A stretch of 52,176 bases of DNA, from contig NZ_LUAV01000036.1 in NCBI RefSeq assembly GCF_002078505.1, positions 994 through 53,169 on the forward strand. Reading direction: 5' to 3'. The DNA is from Ensifer aridi (lineage in GTDB: Bacteria; Pseudomonadota; Alphaproteobacteria; Rhizobiales; Rhizobiaceae). Under the pieces are notes generated by a model, which worked only from the letters and a program-made list of their open reading frames with translations, searched no databases and was not told where the DNA came from. The translations under genes and the position numbers were made by a program. Position 1 is the first letter of the stretch. The number at the start of each line of letters is the position of its first letter. Of this stretch, positions 34,094 to 43,182 are shown piece after piece.

Positions 34094-35338
34094 TCACGCA
34101 GCAAGCGTGTTTTTGTAGAACTTGCCGCCGCGAACGATTGCGGCAAGGCTTTTCTCCGGACGCGACAGGATTGTGACGTCTTCAAGTGGATTGCCATTCA
34201 CGACGACAAAATCCGCATAGGCGCCCTCGGAGATGACGCCGATCTGGTTCTCCATCATGCAAAGCCTCGAAGAAACGCGGCTTGCGGAATAAAGAATGTC
34301 GTGCGCCGTGAGCACCTTGGCCCGGATCTCGAATTCCATAGACTGGTACTTGTGCAACTGGCCAAGCAGATCCGTTCCGAAGCCCATTGGCAAACCAGCT
34401 TCCTTCATCAGGCGCAGGGATTCCAGGCCACCGGTTCGCACCGTTTCGATCTTGGCCTGGGAATCCGCACTCAGACCGAACGCGGCACCTTCTAACGCCA
34501 GCCCTTCATAGGCGGCAAGGGTCGGGCATGCGATCGCACCGGCTTCCGCGGCAAACTTCGCGGTCTCCAGAGTGATGAGGTTGCAGTGTTCGAGGGATTT
34601 CACGCCGCATTCCACCGCACGCCGGATGGACGCATCGGAATAGGTGTGGGCGGCAACGTACAGACCGTAGTTCTCCGCTTCCTCGACGATGGCGCGGATT
34701 TCGTCGCGGGAATACTGCAGAACGTGGATCGGATCGTTCGGCGAGGACACGCCGCCATTCGCCATGATCTTGATGAAATCGGCACCGCCCTTGATTTCGT
34801 CGCGGGTCGCGCGGCGCACTTCATCGACGCCATCGGCAATTCGCCCCAGCGCGCCGAGCGATGCAGGATGCAATTGGCGCTTGTCGTTGCGAGCGCGGTA
34901 ATCGCAATGGCCGACGGTCTGACTGAGCGCCTTGCCGCAGATGACCAGTCTCGGACCGTCGATCAGCCCCTCGTCCATCGCGAGCTTCAGACCGAGATCG
35001 GCGCCGGCGAGATCGCGAACCGTGGTAAAGCCGCGCATCAGCATTTCATGCATGATCTTGCGGCTGCGAAGAGCGATCAGAGAAGATGGAAGTTCGGCGT
35101 TCTTGGCGAGATCGACGAGCGTGGCGATGACATGGACATGCGCATCGATAAGGCCGGGCATCAGCGTCCGGCCCTTCAGATCGATGCGCTCCACTCCAGC
35201 AGTATCGCGCTTCTGCGAGGAGACGCGGACGATGCGGTCGCCTTCCACATGGACCTCGAGACCGCCGAGCAGCGTTCCGTTGTCAACGTCTAGAACCTTG
35301 CCGCCGTAAAAAATGTAACCGTTCATGAAGTCGCCCAT
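34094..35338 (-). CDS. Metal-dependent amidohydrolase
   Basis: A 414-residue amidohydrolase-superfamily enzyme. The metal-binding HxH is seen in LIDAHVHV, the bridging Lys in DFIKIMANGG, and further His in VAAHTYSD and LEHCNLI. The catalytic Asp is in FGTDLLG. The pattern fits the imidazolonepropionase/prolidase-like subgroup that hydrolyses C-N bonds of cyclic or peptidic amides. ATG 35326 (MNGYIFYGG) is an alternative start. It lies upstream of a broken ABC permease, so its substrate was probably imported by that transporter. The gene itself is intact. Confidence 0.88.
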   Translation of the reverse strand: MGDFMNGYIFYGGKVLDVDNGTLLGGLEVHVEGDRIVRVSSQKRDTAGVERIDLKGRTLMPGLIDAHVHVIATLVDLAKNAELPSSLIALRSRKIMHEMLMRGFTTVRDLAGADLGLKLAMDEGLIDGPRLVICGKALSQTVGHCDYRARNDKRQLHPASLGALGRIADGVDEVRRATRDEIKGGADFIKIMANGGVSSPNDPIHVLQYSRDEIRAIVEEAENYGLYVAAHTYSDASIRRAVECGVKSLEHCNLITLETAKFAAEAGAIACPTLAAYEGLALEGAAFGLSADSQAKIETVRTGGLESLRLMKEAGLPMGFGTDLLGQLHKYQSMEFEIRAKVLTAHDILYSASRVSSRLCMMENQIGVISEGAYADFVVVNGNPLEDVTILSRPEKSLAAIVRGGKFYKNTLAA

Positions 35339-36068
35339 TTAGTATTTTCAAGAATGATAAAAACGATCATTTCGTTTTTGATGAGTCGCCCTGGTGCCCA
35401 TCGCACGAAAATCGTATTTGCCCGCCGAATATGGCACGTCAAACAAAGTTTTCGCCGTTAACGCCGATGGGTGACGACTGGCGTGTTCGACGCAATATAC
35501 GATACGGGACAAGGTGCCCGCCCCGCTCTGGATGACATCCACCACAAATTGGTCGTGCAAAGCGCCGCTGCGGATTTCGCGGCAGGTTGCAAGTTGAAGC
35601 TCGGTTGAAGCAATGGTGCGCGCCTTCTACGACCAAAACGCTCGCCATTCGGGGTGAGTTTCCAATGTTGGCGCCGTGGCACTTGTTGCCTTCACGGCTT
35701 GGTCGTGTTTAGCCGTGCCTCAAGATCCTGCTCAGGATCTCACCTTGCAACCCGGGCAGCCGGTCGGATCCGGGGGTGCCGTCAGCGCCAGCGGCGATGC
35801 CGGGTGTCGCATTTCTAACTGGCTGGCGCGCCAAATCGACCCGGCGAATATGAACTCGCTGAGGCAGGTCGGCAAACACCCACGGAGTGCGGCCGCAGGC
35901 GTGTCGACGGACATGATCCGCGTCGTCGTTTCGCGTGGGTCCATGCTACCCAGCGATGGCGGGCGGCCTTGCTGAGGTGCTGGGACAGGTCGCAGGCTGA
36001 ATGTTAGGGCTTGCGCTAGGCCGCATGGTCTCGCGGTAACAGCGGATCACCAGCATTCGGCTGATCGA
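35339..36068. other. Intergenic region with an IS-end relic
   Basis: About 730 bases. Apart from the repeat at 35735-35830 nothing is recognised. A minus-strand frame at 35348-35560 (starting MHDQFVVDVIQSGAG) is protein-like but has no family and lies upstream of the amidohydrolase. Confidence 0.35.
35735..35830. repeat. Third copy of the ISNCY end sequence (degenerate)
   Basis: TTGCAACCCGG...CAGCCGGTC...GATGCCG...GTGTCGCATTTCTAA matches the end sequences at 25240-25365 and 33150-33235 in the same order with substitutions. Only the noncoding end of the element is left. Confidence 0.65.
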
Positions 36069-37070
36069 CTAGGCGTAGAGCGCGGGTTTGTCCGTCATCT
36101 CGACCTTCACCCGAGTACCGGTCCTGGCAGCCTCTACGCCGGCGTCGGTGGCGACGGCCGCGGCGTAACCGTCCCAGGCGCTAGGGCCGATCGCCGTGCC
36201 TTTTCCGGCGGCCGCCAGCCATTCCTTGAACTCGATGTCGAACGCCTCGATGAAGCGCTCCTTCCAGTCGGCGGTGACCTTGCCGTGGAACGCGCCGGCG
36301 CTCTTGACCGTGATACCGTTGCGCTCTGAAAGCGTTACCACGCCCGTCTCGCCGGAGATTTCGCCGCCGATATCGTAGGCGTAGTCGATGTTGACCGAGA
36401 CTTCGATGTCGACGACGGCCCCGCTTTCCATTTCCATCAGCACGATGATCGGATCGCGAAGCTCGCCGCCGCGGCTGTTCCTGCGGGCGGCGATGACGGA
36501 AACTGCCTTCACCTCCTCTCCGAGCAACCAGCGCGCCGTGTCGATGTCATGGACGGCCGTGTCGACGATCGCCATGTCGGAGGTGTAGCTCTGCGGGACG
36601 GAAGGATTGCGGTGCACGCTCTTAAAGATCAGCGGCGCGCCGATCTTGCCGCTCTCGACGACAGCCTTCATCTGCCGATAGGCGGTGTCGAAGCGACGCA
36701 TGAAGCCGACCTGCACCAGGCGCTTGCCGCGCTTGACCTCGGCATCGATGATCCTGAAGCAGGCTTCCTGCGTGGTCGCGAGCGGCTTTTCGCAAAAGAC
36801 CGGCTTGCCGGCGGCAATGGCCGCCAGAACATATTCTTCATGTGTCGGGCCCCACGAGGTCACCACGACCGCATCGACGTCGCTGTCGTTGATCAGCGCA
36901 ACGCCGTCCGTATAGGCCTTGGCGCCGATGGCACCGGCGACCTTCTCCGCCTGTTCCTTGTTGATGTCGCTGACCGCAACGACCTGGTTGCCCGTCAGAA
37001 CCTGCGTCAAACGGCGGATATGATCCTGCCCGATCATGCCCGTGCCGATGACACCGACCTTTACCGTCAT
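36069..37070 (-). CDS. iolG: myo-Inositol 2-dehydrogenase (Gfo/Idh/MocA family)
   Basis: A 333-residue NAD-dependent dehydrogenase, very close to Bacillus IolG in pattern. The nucleotide fold is VGVIGTGMIGQDHIRR, followed by VDAVVVTSWGPTHEEYVLAA. The catalytic Lys is in FCEKPLATT (about 97), the substrate Asp and His are in VDTAVHDIDTARW, and QVGFMRRFDTAYRQMK is diagnostic. It oxidises myo-inositol (or an isomer) to the inosose in the cytoplasm. It is transcribed leftwards after the isomerase gene, 87 bases apart, and both face the LacI regulator. Other inositol genes are not in the window. Confidence 0.87.
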   Translation of the reverse strand: MTVKVGVIGTGMIGQDHIRRLTQVLTGNQVVAVSDINKEQAEKVAGAIGAKAYTDGVALINDSDVDAVVVTSWGPTHEEYVLAAIAAGKPVFCEKPLATTQEACFRIIDAEVKRGKRLVQVGFMRRFDTAYRQMKAVVESGKIGAPLIFKSVHRNPSVPQSYTSDMAIVDTAVHDIDTARWLLGEEVKAVSVIAARRNSRGGELRDPIIVLMEMESGAVVDIEVSVNIDYAYDIGGEISGETGVVTLSERNGITVKSAGAFHGKVTADWKERFIEAFDIEFKEWLAAAGKGTAIGPSAWDGYAAAVATDAGVEAARTGTRVKVEMTDKPALYA

Positions 37071-37157
37071 TGTCTTGCTCCTTCAGTGCGGCAGTCGCTC
37101 CTGAAAATCCTTGAACAGGAACCGCCCTTATGGGTTCGTCACCGGCGCTGCGACCGG

Positions 37158-38060
37158 CTATTTATTGAAATACCTGTCGACATATTCCTGCATCTTGCTG
37201 CGCATGAAGCGGCCGGACTGGTCGGCGCGTTCCTCCCAGGCGAAGACGCAGGCCGTCATGATGCCGTCGAAGCCGATCTCGGCGAGCGTGCCGAAGAAAT
37301 CGTCCCATGGCACCTCGCCCTGGCCGATGTCGAGATGCTGGTGCACCCGGGCGGCCGAACCCGGCGGGTTGACGATGTAGCGCAGGCCCGACGAGCCCTT
37401 GTGGTTGAAGGTGTCGCCGACATGGACATGGGCGAGCACGTCGGCACATTCCTTGAGCATCGCTTTGGTGTCGTCGCCGAAATAGAAGGTGTGCGGCGCG
37501 CAATAGAGGAACTTCACCCGCGGGCTGTTGACGGTTCGGATGAGATCGACCGAGGGCTGCAGCGTCTCGACCCAGTCCTCCGGATGCGGCTCGATATGGA
37601 GGTTGATGCCCTCCTTCTCGAAGAGCGGCACTATTTCCTCCATCGAGCGCCACCACGCGTCCTCGCAGGCCTCGATCATCGAGCCGGTGTGGCAGCAGTA
37701 GCAGGAACCTTTGTCCGGATGCGGGCCGCGGCCGAACTCCGAGTTCATCGTGTCGACTTCCATCTCGACACAGATCTCGATCGCCCGCTTCCAGTGGCGC
37801 ACTGCCGCCTGCCGCTCGGTCTCGTCGTTTGAGGCCCAGCGGTACATCGGCAGCAGCGAGGCGATGCCGACGCCCTCGTCGGAAAGCGCCTTCTTGAAGC
37901 TCTTGATGCGGTTGGGGAAGACGCGCGGAGCCTTGAACCACTCGAGGAAGTCGCCGCGCGGCGACAACTCGATCCAGTCGTAGCCGAGTTCCTTGACCTT
38001 GCGGGGCAACCCCTCAAGCGAGAGATGGCGATGCATGAAGGGGTCGAGGGCGATTTTCAT
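37158..38060 (-). CDS. Sugar phosphate isomerase/epimerase (TIM barrel)
   Basis: A 300-residue AP-endonuclease-2-type TIM-barrel protein, the fold of IolE, IolH and xylose-isomerase-like enzymes. Metal-ligand candidates are Glu in NLHIEPHPEDW, Asp/His in HVGDTFNHKG and His in RVHQHLDIGQGEVPW, and the run GFDGIMTACVFAWEERA is typical. ATG 38060 is supported by AAGGAGGAG 6 bases upstream; an upstream start at 38123 lacks support. It probably acts in the same inositol or cyclitol pathway as the dehydrogenase downstream. Confidence 0.82.
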   Translation of the reverse strand: MKIALDPFMHRHLSLEGLPRKVKELGYDWIELSPRGDFLEWFKAPRVFPNRIKSFKKALSDEGVGIASLLPMYRWASNDETERQAAVRHWKRAIEICVEMEVDTMNSEFGRGPHPDKGSCYCCHTGSMIEACEDAWWRSMEEIVPLFEKEGINLHIEPHPEDWVETLQPSVDLIRTVNSPRVKFLYCAPHTFYFGDDTKAMLKECADVLAHVHVGDTFNHKGSSGLRYIVNPPGSAARVHQHLDIGQGEVPWDDFFGTLAEIGFDGIMTACVFAWEERADQSGRFMRSKMQEYVDRYFNK

Positions 38061-38124
38061 TGGTGTCTCCTCCTTGTTTTCCGCCCAACTTATCAAAGCC
38101 GGATTACGCCCGCAGGCAACCAAA

Positions 38125-38153
38125 TTGACGATTTATCGTCAGATCGGTAATCT
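38125..38153 (+). promoter_or_regulatory. LacI-gene promoter overlapped by an operator palindrome
   Basis: TTGACG (38125-38130) and TAATCT (38148-38153) are spaced 17 bases. The perfect palindrome TGACGATTTATCGTCA (38126-38141) lies between and over the -35 box, in the divergent region between the isomerase operon and the regulator. It is the natural candidate for the regulator's own operator, controlling both sides. Confidence 0.55.
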
Positions 38154-38195
38154 TAAACCGGTCCATGCAAGGCGCTTTCTCGAGGAGTTGGAACT

Positions 38196-39254
38196 ATGTC
38201 GGACGCCCCGCGCAAGCGCCGCAAACGCCCGCCGCGTTTCGCCGAAATCGCAGAGGCGGCCGGCGTCAGTGTCGCCACCGTCGATCGCGTGCTGAATGAG
38301 CGCGACAGCGTGTCGGAAAAGAAACGCGTCCGCGTCATCGAGGCGGCGCGCACGCTCGGCGTGCCCCGCATCCTGCCTGAGACAGAACACGCGCTCATTC
38401 ATTTCGACCTGTTGCTGCCGCCGAACAGGACGCCTTTCTTCCGGCTGTTGCACGAGGCTTTCCTGCGGCTCGGCGAAATGCTCGGCAGCCGCATCGTGCT
38501 TCATCGCCGCATCATTCCCGAGAGCCGCATCGGGGCGATCGTCGAGGCCATTCAGTCGCCCGGCTACAAACGTCGGGGGCTCGTTTTGGCGGTTCCGGAC
38601 CGCCCTCGGCTGCGCGAAGCTGTCGAGGAAGCGACGGGTCGAGGCGAGCCGGTCGCAACGGTGGCGACCGATCTTCCCGGCATTTCGGGCCTGCAATATT
38701 GCGGTATCGACCAGTTCGAGGCCGGCGCCACCGCCGGCTACGTCATGGGACGAATGTTACGCCGCAAGGGCCGCGTCCTGGTGATCGGGTCGCGCAGCGA
38801 CTATCATGGCCATCAGGATAGGCGGGCAGGCTTTGCCGCAGCCGTTTCACGCTTTGCGCATATCGAATTGGAGATCGGCGACACCGATACCCATGACGAT
38901 CCGGAACGATGCTTCCGGGCCGTCTCGGCATCCATGCGGCACAACGAGCCGCTTTGCGGCATCTACAATACCGGCGCGGGCTCGGAGGGTGTGCTGCGCG
39001 CATTGCACGCGGCGTCGAAGCCGGGTGACATCATCTGGATCACCCATGAGATTTCGCCGGATCATCGAGCCTATCTGCGGGAGGGCTGGTTGGAGCTGGC
39101 GATCGATCAGGATCCGGAGCGTCAAGCCTCGGCTGCGCTTCAGCACCTGCTCTTTCGCAACGAGATCATCCACCAATTGCCGAAGTCGGCGAGCCGGGGA
39201 GAGCTCCGCCTGTTCTTCGCGACCAACGCCGGAACCGCTGCGGTGGGGCTTTAA
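38196..39254 (+). CDS. LacI-family transcriptional regulator
   Basis: A 352-residue regulator. The N-terminal HTH (about 14-40: RFAEIAEAAGVSVATVDRVL) is followed by the hinge NERDSVSEKKRVRVIEAARTL. The sugar-binding half (60-345) shows GIDQFEAGATAGYVMGRML and CGIYNTGAGSEGVLRALHAA, as in periplasmic-binding-like effector domains. It is divergent from the inositol-type genes and shares a 135-base region with them that contains a perfect palindrome. It probably represses the pathway until the sugar or cyclitol appears. It ends directly before a RIME-like repeat. Confidence 0.85.
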   Translation: MSDAPRKRRKRPPRFAEIAEAAGVSVATVDRVLNERDSVSEKKRVRVIEAARTLGVPRILPETEHALIHFDLLLPPNRTPFFRLLHEAFLRLGEMLGSRIVLHRRIIPESRIGAIVEAIQSPGYKRRGLVLAVPDRPRLREAVEEATGRGEPVATVATDLPGISGLQYCGIDQFEAGATAGYVMGRMLRRKGRVLVIGSRSDYHGHQDRRAGFAAAVSRFAHIELEIGDTDTHDDPERCFRAVSASMRHNEPLCGIYNTGAGSEGVLRALHAASKPGDIIWITHEISPDHRAYLREGWLELAIDQDPERQASAALQHLLFRNEIIHQLPKSASRGELRLFFATNAGTAAVGL

Positions 39255-39357
39255 TGCATGTCGCCCAAAAGTGTGCAGCGGTTTTGGGACAACGACATGC
39301 ACAAAAGCAAGGATCTAAAGCGCGTCGCACGGATACGTTTAATCGCGACGCGCTCTA
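39255..39357. repeat. RIME-like rhizobial palindromic repeat
   Basis: Two hairpins in tandem. TGCATGTCG (39255-39263) pairs with CGACATGCA (39293-39301) and contains the inner arms CCCAAAA/TTTTGGG. AGCGCGTCGC (39319-39328) pairs with GCGACGCGCT (39345-39354), extended by CTA/TAG. Size (103 bp) and sequence fit the Rhizobium-specific intergenic mosaic elements. It separates the convergent LacI and hypothetical genes and may end both transcripts. Confidence 0.7.
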
Positions 39358-39702
39358 GTGCGTGGCGACGCCCTGATCCTTGCTGTCTGACAGCGTAGGA
39401 CGGACGTCAACGAAGCCAATTTCGAACAATCGGGCTCGCTCAGCGGCTTTATGAGCAAGGCTCTGCCATGCATCACGTATCGTGCGCGCGGCCTCGACGA
39501 AGACCTGATCGGCTTCGGCATTCTGCATTTCGACAAGCAGGATTCCGAGCCTGCCGATGCAGTCGTCGATGTGACCTCGAAGTCGCGAGACCTGGTCGAG
39601 AGTGACCGCCGGATGCGCTAGCATCCTGGGCACCATTGCCGCCGCGCGTCTTGCCAGGTCCCCTTCGCCCAACAGAGTGTCCTGCCAGTCGTAAGTCATC
39701 AT
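39355..39702 (-). CDS. Hypothetical protein, helical
   Basis: A 115-residue protein. ATG 39702 (or 39699) has GAGGAG upstream and is chosen over 39753. Runs include TYDWQDTLLGEGDLARRAAA and DQVSRLRGHIDDCIGRLGIL, all helix-forming, which suggests a small coiled or helical bundle. There is no signal peptide and the family is not recognised. Its stop lies inside the RIME repeat. Confidence 0.6.
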   Translation of the reverse strand: MMTYDWQDTLLGEGDLARRAAAMVPRMLAHPAVTLDQVSRLRGHIDDCIGRLGILLVEMQNAEADQVFVEAARTIRDAWQSLAHKAAERARLFEIGFVDVRPTLSDSKDQGVATH

Positions 39703-40202
39703 AGCTGCTCCTCGTCCGTGAGGAAACATCGCCGCTTGGTAGACCCTAGTCAAGACGGACCCAGCATGACACAGAGCGCGGCATAGCTGGCCGGGCGCGT
39801 CGTTCTTGGATAGCTTGTCGCGAAGGACGGGCCGATCGACCGATCGAATTCTTCAGCGCTTCCACGAGGGCGTGCATCGGCCGCGTCTTGCGGGCACACT
39901 CGCAGCCGCTCTCACGATACAAGACGAGGAGCGGCTCGAACGGGTATGGGAACGCTGCCCTGCGCCTCTTTGGCGACGCCCGTGCAGCAAAGCGCGCACG
40001 GGTCAGACTTCCCCTATCAAAGGAGGCGAGCGGCCGGGTGCCTCCGTCAACAACGCTCAGTTCACTGTGTTCCGGCGTGCAAATTTTGCACGCCGATTGA
40101 CAGTTCACCGAACGAGCACGAGAGCGGCGCCTGCAGTTACTTTTTATCAGCGAGTTTCCGGCATCTTGGCGAGCGAGGCAAACGTGTGACGAGTTCGGTC
40201 TG
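39703..40202. other. Region upstream of the HNH-RecQ gene
   Basis: About 500 bases. Frames here overlap and have no domain features. It presumably contains the promoter of the helicase gene and of the minus-strand hypothetical gene. No clear boxes were found. Confidence 0.35.
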
Positions 40203-41861
40203 GTGAGGAACTGGGAAGAGACGCGACGCTTGGTTCTTGAGCGAGACGGATACCAGTGCGTCTCGTGTTCCACGAAGCTGAGTTCGAGCAACGCCGATGT
40301 CCATCATCTCCTTCCGAGATCGATGGGCGGCTCCGACGAGCTCTCGAACCTTGTCACCCTTTGTGACGGCTGCCATGCGGCGCATCACCCCAACCTCGCC
40401 GGGGGCCTGGCACGCCGGGTGATCGAACGATGGGCGATGCGTCTCGCCCGCTGGCTGGATGAAGAAGCCCGCGCACTCGATTCGGACATGAACTTCGGCC
40501 CCGCCCTCCGGCTGTTCGGCGCGTCCCATTTTCGAGGAGGGCAGCTTCCAATCGTCCTTGCGGCGCTGGCAGGGAAATCGATCCTGGTCGTCAGTCCCAC
40601 TGGATCAGGGAAGTCGCTGTGCTTCCAACTCCCTGCCCTGCTTCGCCGTGGGCTTACGATCATCGTCAGCCCCCTCAAGACCCTCATGAGCGACCAGGTC
40701 TCCGGGCTCTTGCGAAAAAAGATACCTGCCACCTTTATCAACACCGCACTCGGATCTGAGGAAAAGGAGATCCGCTATCACTTGATTGGGAAGAACGCAG
40801 TGAAGTTCCTTTACGTTGCTCCCGAGCGCTTCTTTGTAAAGCGGCAGGGAGAACGCGACGCACTGTCGCGCAGCCGGCCCGAGTACCTCGTCGTCGACGA
40901 GGCCCACTGCGTCGATCAATGGGGCCGTGACTTCCGGCGAGAATACGGGCGCCTGCGCGAGGTCCGTGCCAGCCTCGGTTCGCCTCCGATCCTTGCCTTC
41001 ACTGCGACTGCGGGACAGGCCATGCAGAAGCGAATCCTTTCGTCGCTAGGCATCGAGGACGCGACAGTGTTCGTCCGCGGCGTCGACCGTCCAAACATAG
41101 CGCTGATCCGGTGGAGCGCTTCGGCCTCAGCTCGTCACCGCGAGATCACCAAACTGCTACGGCTTCCAATGTTTGCCGGTCGCAAGGCGATGATCTTCGT
41201 ACCGACCGCGCGGATCGGGCAGGAATTGCAGAGTAATCTCAGCAGCGATGGCCTGGACATTCCCTTCTATCATTCGAAACTTGGAACTGAGTGGGATCGG
41301 CAGGAACTGCTGAAGAGGTTTCAAGGAGAAAGCCGTCCGCTCGTCAACCACATCATCTGCACCAACGCGTTCGGCATGGGATTAGATGTTCCAGACGTCC
41401 GTTTGGTGATCCATTGGCAGCAGCCAGCATCGGTGGAGGACTATCTGCAGGAGTTCGGCCGAGCTGGTCGCGACGGCAGGCAGTCCGTCGCCGTTACGTT
41501 CACCGAAACCGGTCGCCGTGCCGGCCGTGATGTCGGACTTCTTCGGTTCATGGCCGAAAAGACCGCGAGTGGTTCGGGACTCGACGAGGTCACGGCGCGG
41601 GCGATGTTGCTGCAGCGGTTCTCTCAAATAGACGACCTCGCCGGCCTGCTTGGGTCGAAGGACTGCTTCCGGAAGGTCCTCGTCGAGTATTTCGAGGGCC
41701 CGAAAGTGACCGCGCGCCAAAGACTTGGACGGGGCATTTTAACCTGGGTTTTTGCCAAAGAGAGCAAGCCTCAGCGCTTCAGATATTGCTGCGATCGGTG
41801 CGCGGGCCTCAACCCCCGCCAGGAATCGCTGCCGGATCATCTGACGTCCGTCTTTGGCTAG
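40203..41861 (+). CDS. HNH nuclease-RecQ helicase fusion
   Basis: A 552-residue protein. An HNH nuclease (1-62) has Cys19, Cys22, Cys54 and Cys57 as zinc ligands, with ADVHHLLPRS (His34, His35) as the catalytic core. A RecQ helicase core (about 105-480) has FRGGQLPIV (motif 0), SPTGSGKSLCFQ (Walker A, Lys137), VVDEAHCVDQW (DEAH 232-235), FTATAG, and QEFGRAGRDG (motif VI). A CxxC pair (FRYCCDRCAG) remains at the end; no HRDC domain is evident. An unwinding motor with its own nuclease suggests defence or repair. GTG 40203 is the only start that includes the HNH domain. It is convergent with the NYN/SMC operon. Confidence 0.88.
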   Translation: MRNWEETRRLVLERDGYQCVSCSTKLSSSNADVHHLLPRSMGGSDELSNLVTLCDGCHAAHHPNLAGGLARRVIERWAMRLARWLDEEARALDSDMNFGPALRLFGASHFRGGQLPIVLAALAGKSILVVSPTGSGKSLCFQLPALLRRGLTIIVSPLKTLMSDQVSGLLRKKIPATFINTALGSEEKEIRYHLIGKNAVKFLYVAPERFFVKRQGERDALSRSRPEYLVVDEAHCVDQWGRDFRREYGRLREVRASLGSPPILAFTATAGQAMQKRILSSLGIEDATVFVRGVDRPNIALIRWSASASARHREITKLLRLPMFAGRKAMIFVPTARIGQELQSNLSSDGLDIPFYHSKLGTEWDRQELLKRFQGESRPLVNHIICTNAFGMGLDVPDVRLVIHWQQPASVEDYLQEFGRAGRDGRQSVAVTFTETGRRAGRDVGLLRFMAEKTASGSGLDEVTARAMLLQRFSQIDDLAGLLGSKDCFRKVLVEYFEGPKVTARQRLGRGILTWVFAKESKPQRFRYCCDRCAGLNPRQESLPDHLTSVFG

Positions 41862-42372
41862 GCGAGTTCGTCGGCGATCATCGTCGCTTCTCCGGAGGAC
41901 GCTGCGTCCAGGATTTGCTGTAACGAAGTCTCTCCGACCCCAAAAAGACGTCCGCACCGAGGAGCCGGCGGTTCGATCGAACGGATCAGTCCTAGAGCTC
42001 CCGTTGCCTGGAATGCCGAAGAGGGCCGCACGCAAGTAGGCTCCTCTGTTTCCCGAGCTCAACACCGTGGTCCTTTCAGTGGTACAGAAAGATTCCGCGG
42101 TGCTGGTTCTTGGGCAGCGAGGCGGCTCGAGCCGTGTCAAGCATAACGACGTGATCGGCTGGATGACAAGCAAGGCCATTGCTGCAGACGACCCCGAACG
42201 AGCCAACGAATTCTCGCGCAGGGAAGGCGAGCGGTGACGTGCAGCGGCCGGCCCCTGCGCATTTCGTCTGATCTGGGAGCGCGGAGTTCAAGAGCTTTGT
42301 AGCGGAAGGCCCGCGTATTCTGGCCCCAAGACTGCTATGTGCCATTGTCTCGACACGGCGCCTTTCCTCTGT
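41862..42372. other. Gap between convergent genes
   Basis: About 510 bases. A plus-strand frame (GTG about 42067 to 42237) is uninterrupted and moderately protein-like (QRGGSSRVKHNDVIGWMTSK) but has no family or good ribosome site. I do not call it. Confidence 0.35.
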
Positions 42373-43182
42373 TCAGTTTGGGCGCAAAAGCCGGACGAGA
42401 ATGCCTTTTTGTGCTTTGCCGGATCGGTCCAGCTCGAACTTTGCCGTCGCTTCGACGAGATCACTTAGCCGAGCAAAACCATAGTTCCGGCAGTCGAAAT
42501 CCGGCGATTGTTTTGCCACGTGACTGCCGACGGCGCCGAGATTGGCCCAGCCGGTCTCATCGGAAACGGCAACCACGGCGTTCCGGAGCATGGAGAGCAG
42601 CGTCTTATCCCTGGCGTTTTTCGTCGCCTTTGCCTTCGCCTCTTGCTGCGCAGCAGGGGTTGCCAGCACTTCTTCTCCCGGCGCTTTCAGCACGTCGAAG
42701 TAGACGAACTTGTCGCAGGCCGTGATGAACGGGCGAGGCGTCTTCCGCTCGCCAAACCCGTATACCGTTACGCCCTGTTCGCGGATCCGTGCCGCGAGCC
42801 TTGCGAAATCGCTGTCGCTCGACACAACGCAAAAACCAGAGAAGCGGCCCGTATAAAGCAGGTCCATCGCATCGATGATCATCGCACCATCGGTAGCGTT
42901 CTTGCCGGATGTATAGGAGAACTGCTGGACCGGCTGGAGTGAATGCTCAAGCAGGCATTCCTTCCAGCCATTGAGATCGGGTTTGGTCCAATCGCCATAG
43001 ACACGCTTGACGCTGGCAGTGCCATAGTTGGCGATTTCAGCGAGCAGGCCGGCAATGATCTTCGGCGAGGCGTTGTCGCCGTCGATCAGGAGCGCGAGCG
43101 TGGAAGGAATGTCGTTTGCCATGGGGTGTTTTTCGCTTTCGTCCGCGAAAGTTGCAGGTCTCGTATCCTGATCAAGCGTCAT
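42373..43182 (-). CDS. NYN-domain nuclease with OST-HTH/LOTUS domain
   Basis: A 269-residue protein. The N-terminal NYN/PIN-like domain (about 25-165) has acidic residues in ALLIDGDNA, GAMIIDAMDLLYTG, and VVSSDSDFARLA, the metal site of this RNase fold. The C-terminal winged-helix part (about 200-267: LSMLRNAVVAVSDETGWANL, then FARLSDLVEATAKFEL) is an OST-HTH/LOTUS domain that binds RNA or DNA. It starts immediately after the stop of the SMC-like gene (TAGATG), so it is coupled to that operon. ATG 43122 is an alternative without a better ribosome site. Probably an RNA-acting third subunit. Confidence 0.85.
   Translation of the reverse strand: MTLDQDTRPATFADESEKHPMANDIPSTLALLIDGDNASPKIIAGLLAEIANYGTASVKRVYGDWTKPDLNGWKECLLEHSLQPVQQFSYTSGKNATDGAMIIDAMDLLYTGRFSGFCVVSSDSDFARLAARIREQGVTVYGFGERKTPRPFITACDKFVYFDVLKAPGEEVLATPAAQQEAKAKATKNARDKTLLSMLRNAVVAVSDETGWANLGAVGSHVAKQSPDFDCRNYGFARLSDLVEATAKFELDRSGKAQKGILVRLLRPN

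Noticed and set aside
36549..37832. Long plus-strand frame opposite iolG and the isomerase
   Set aside because: It is antisense to two well-supported genes with full family motifs.
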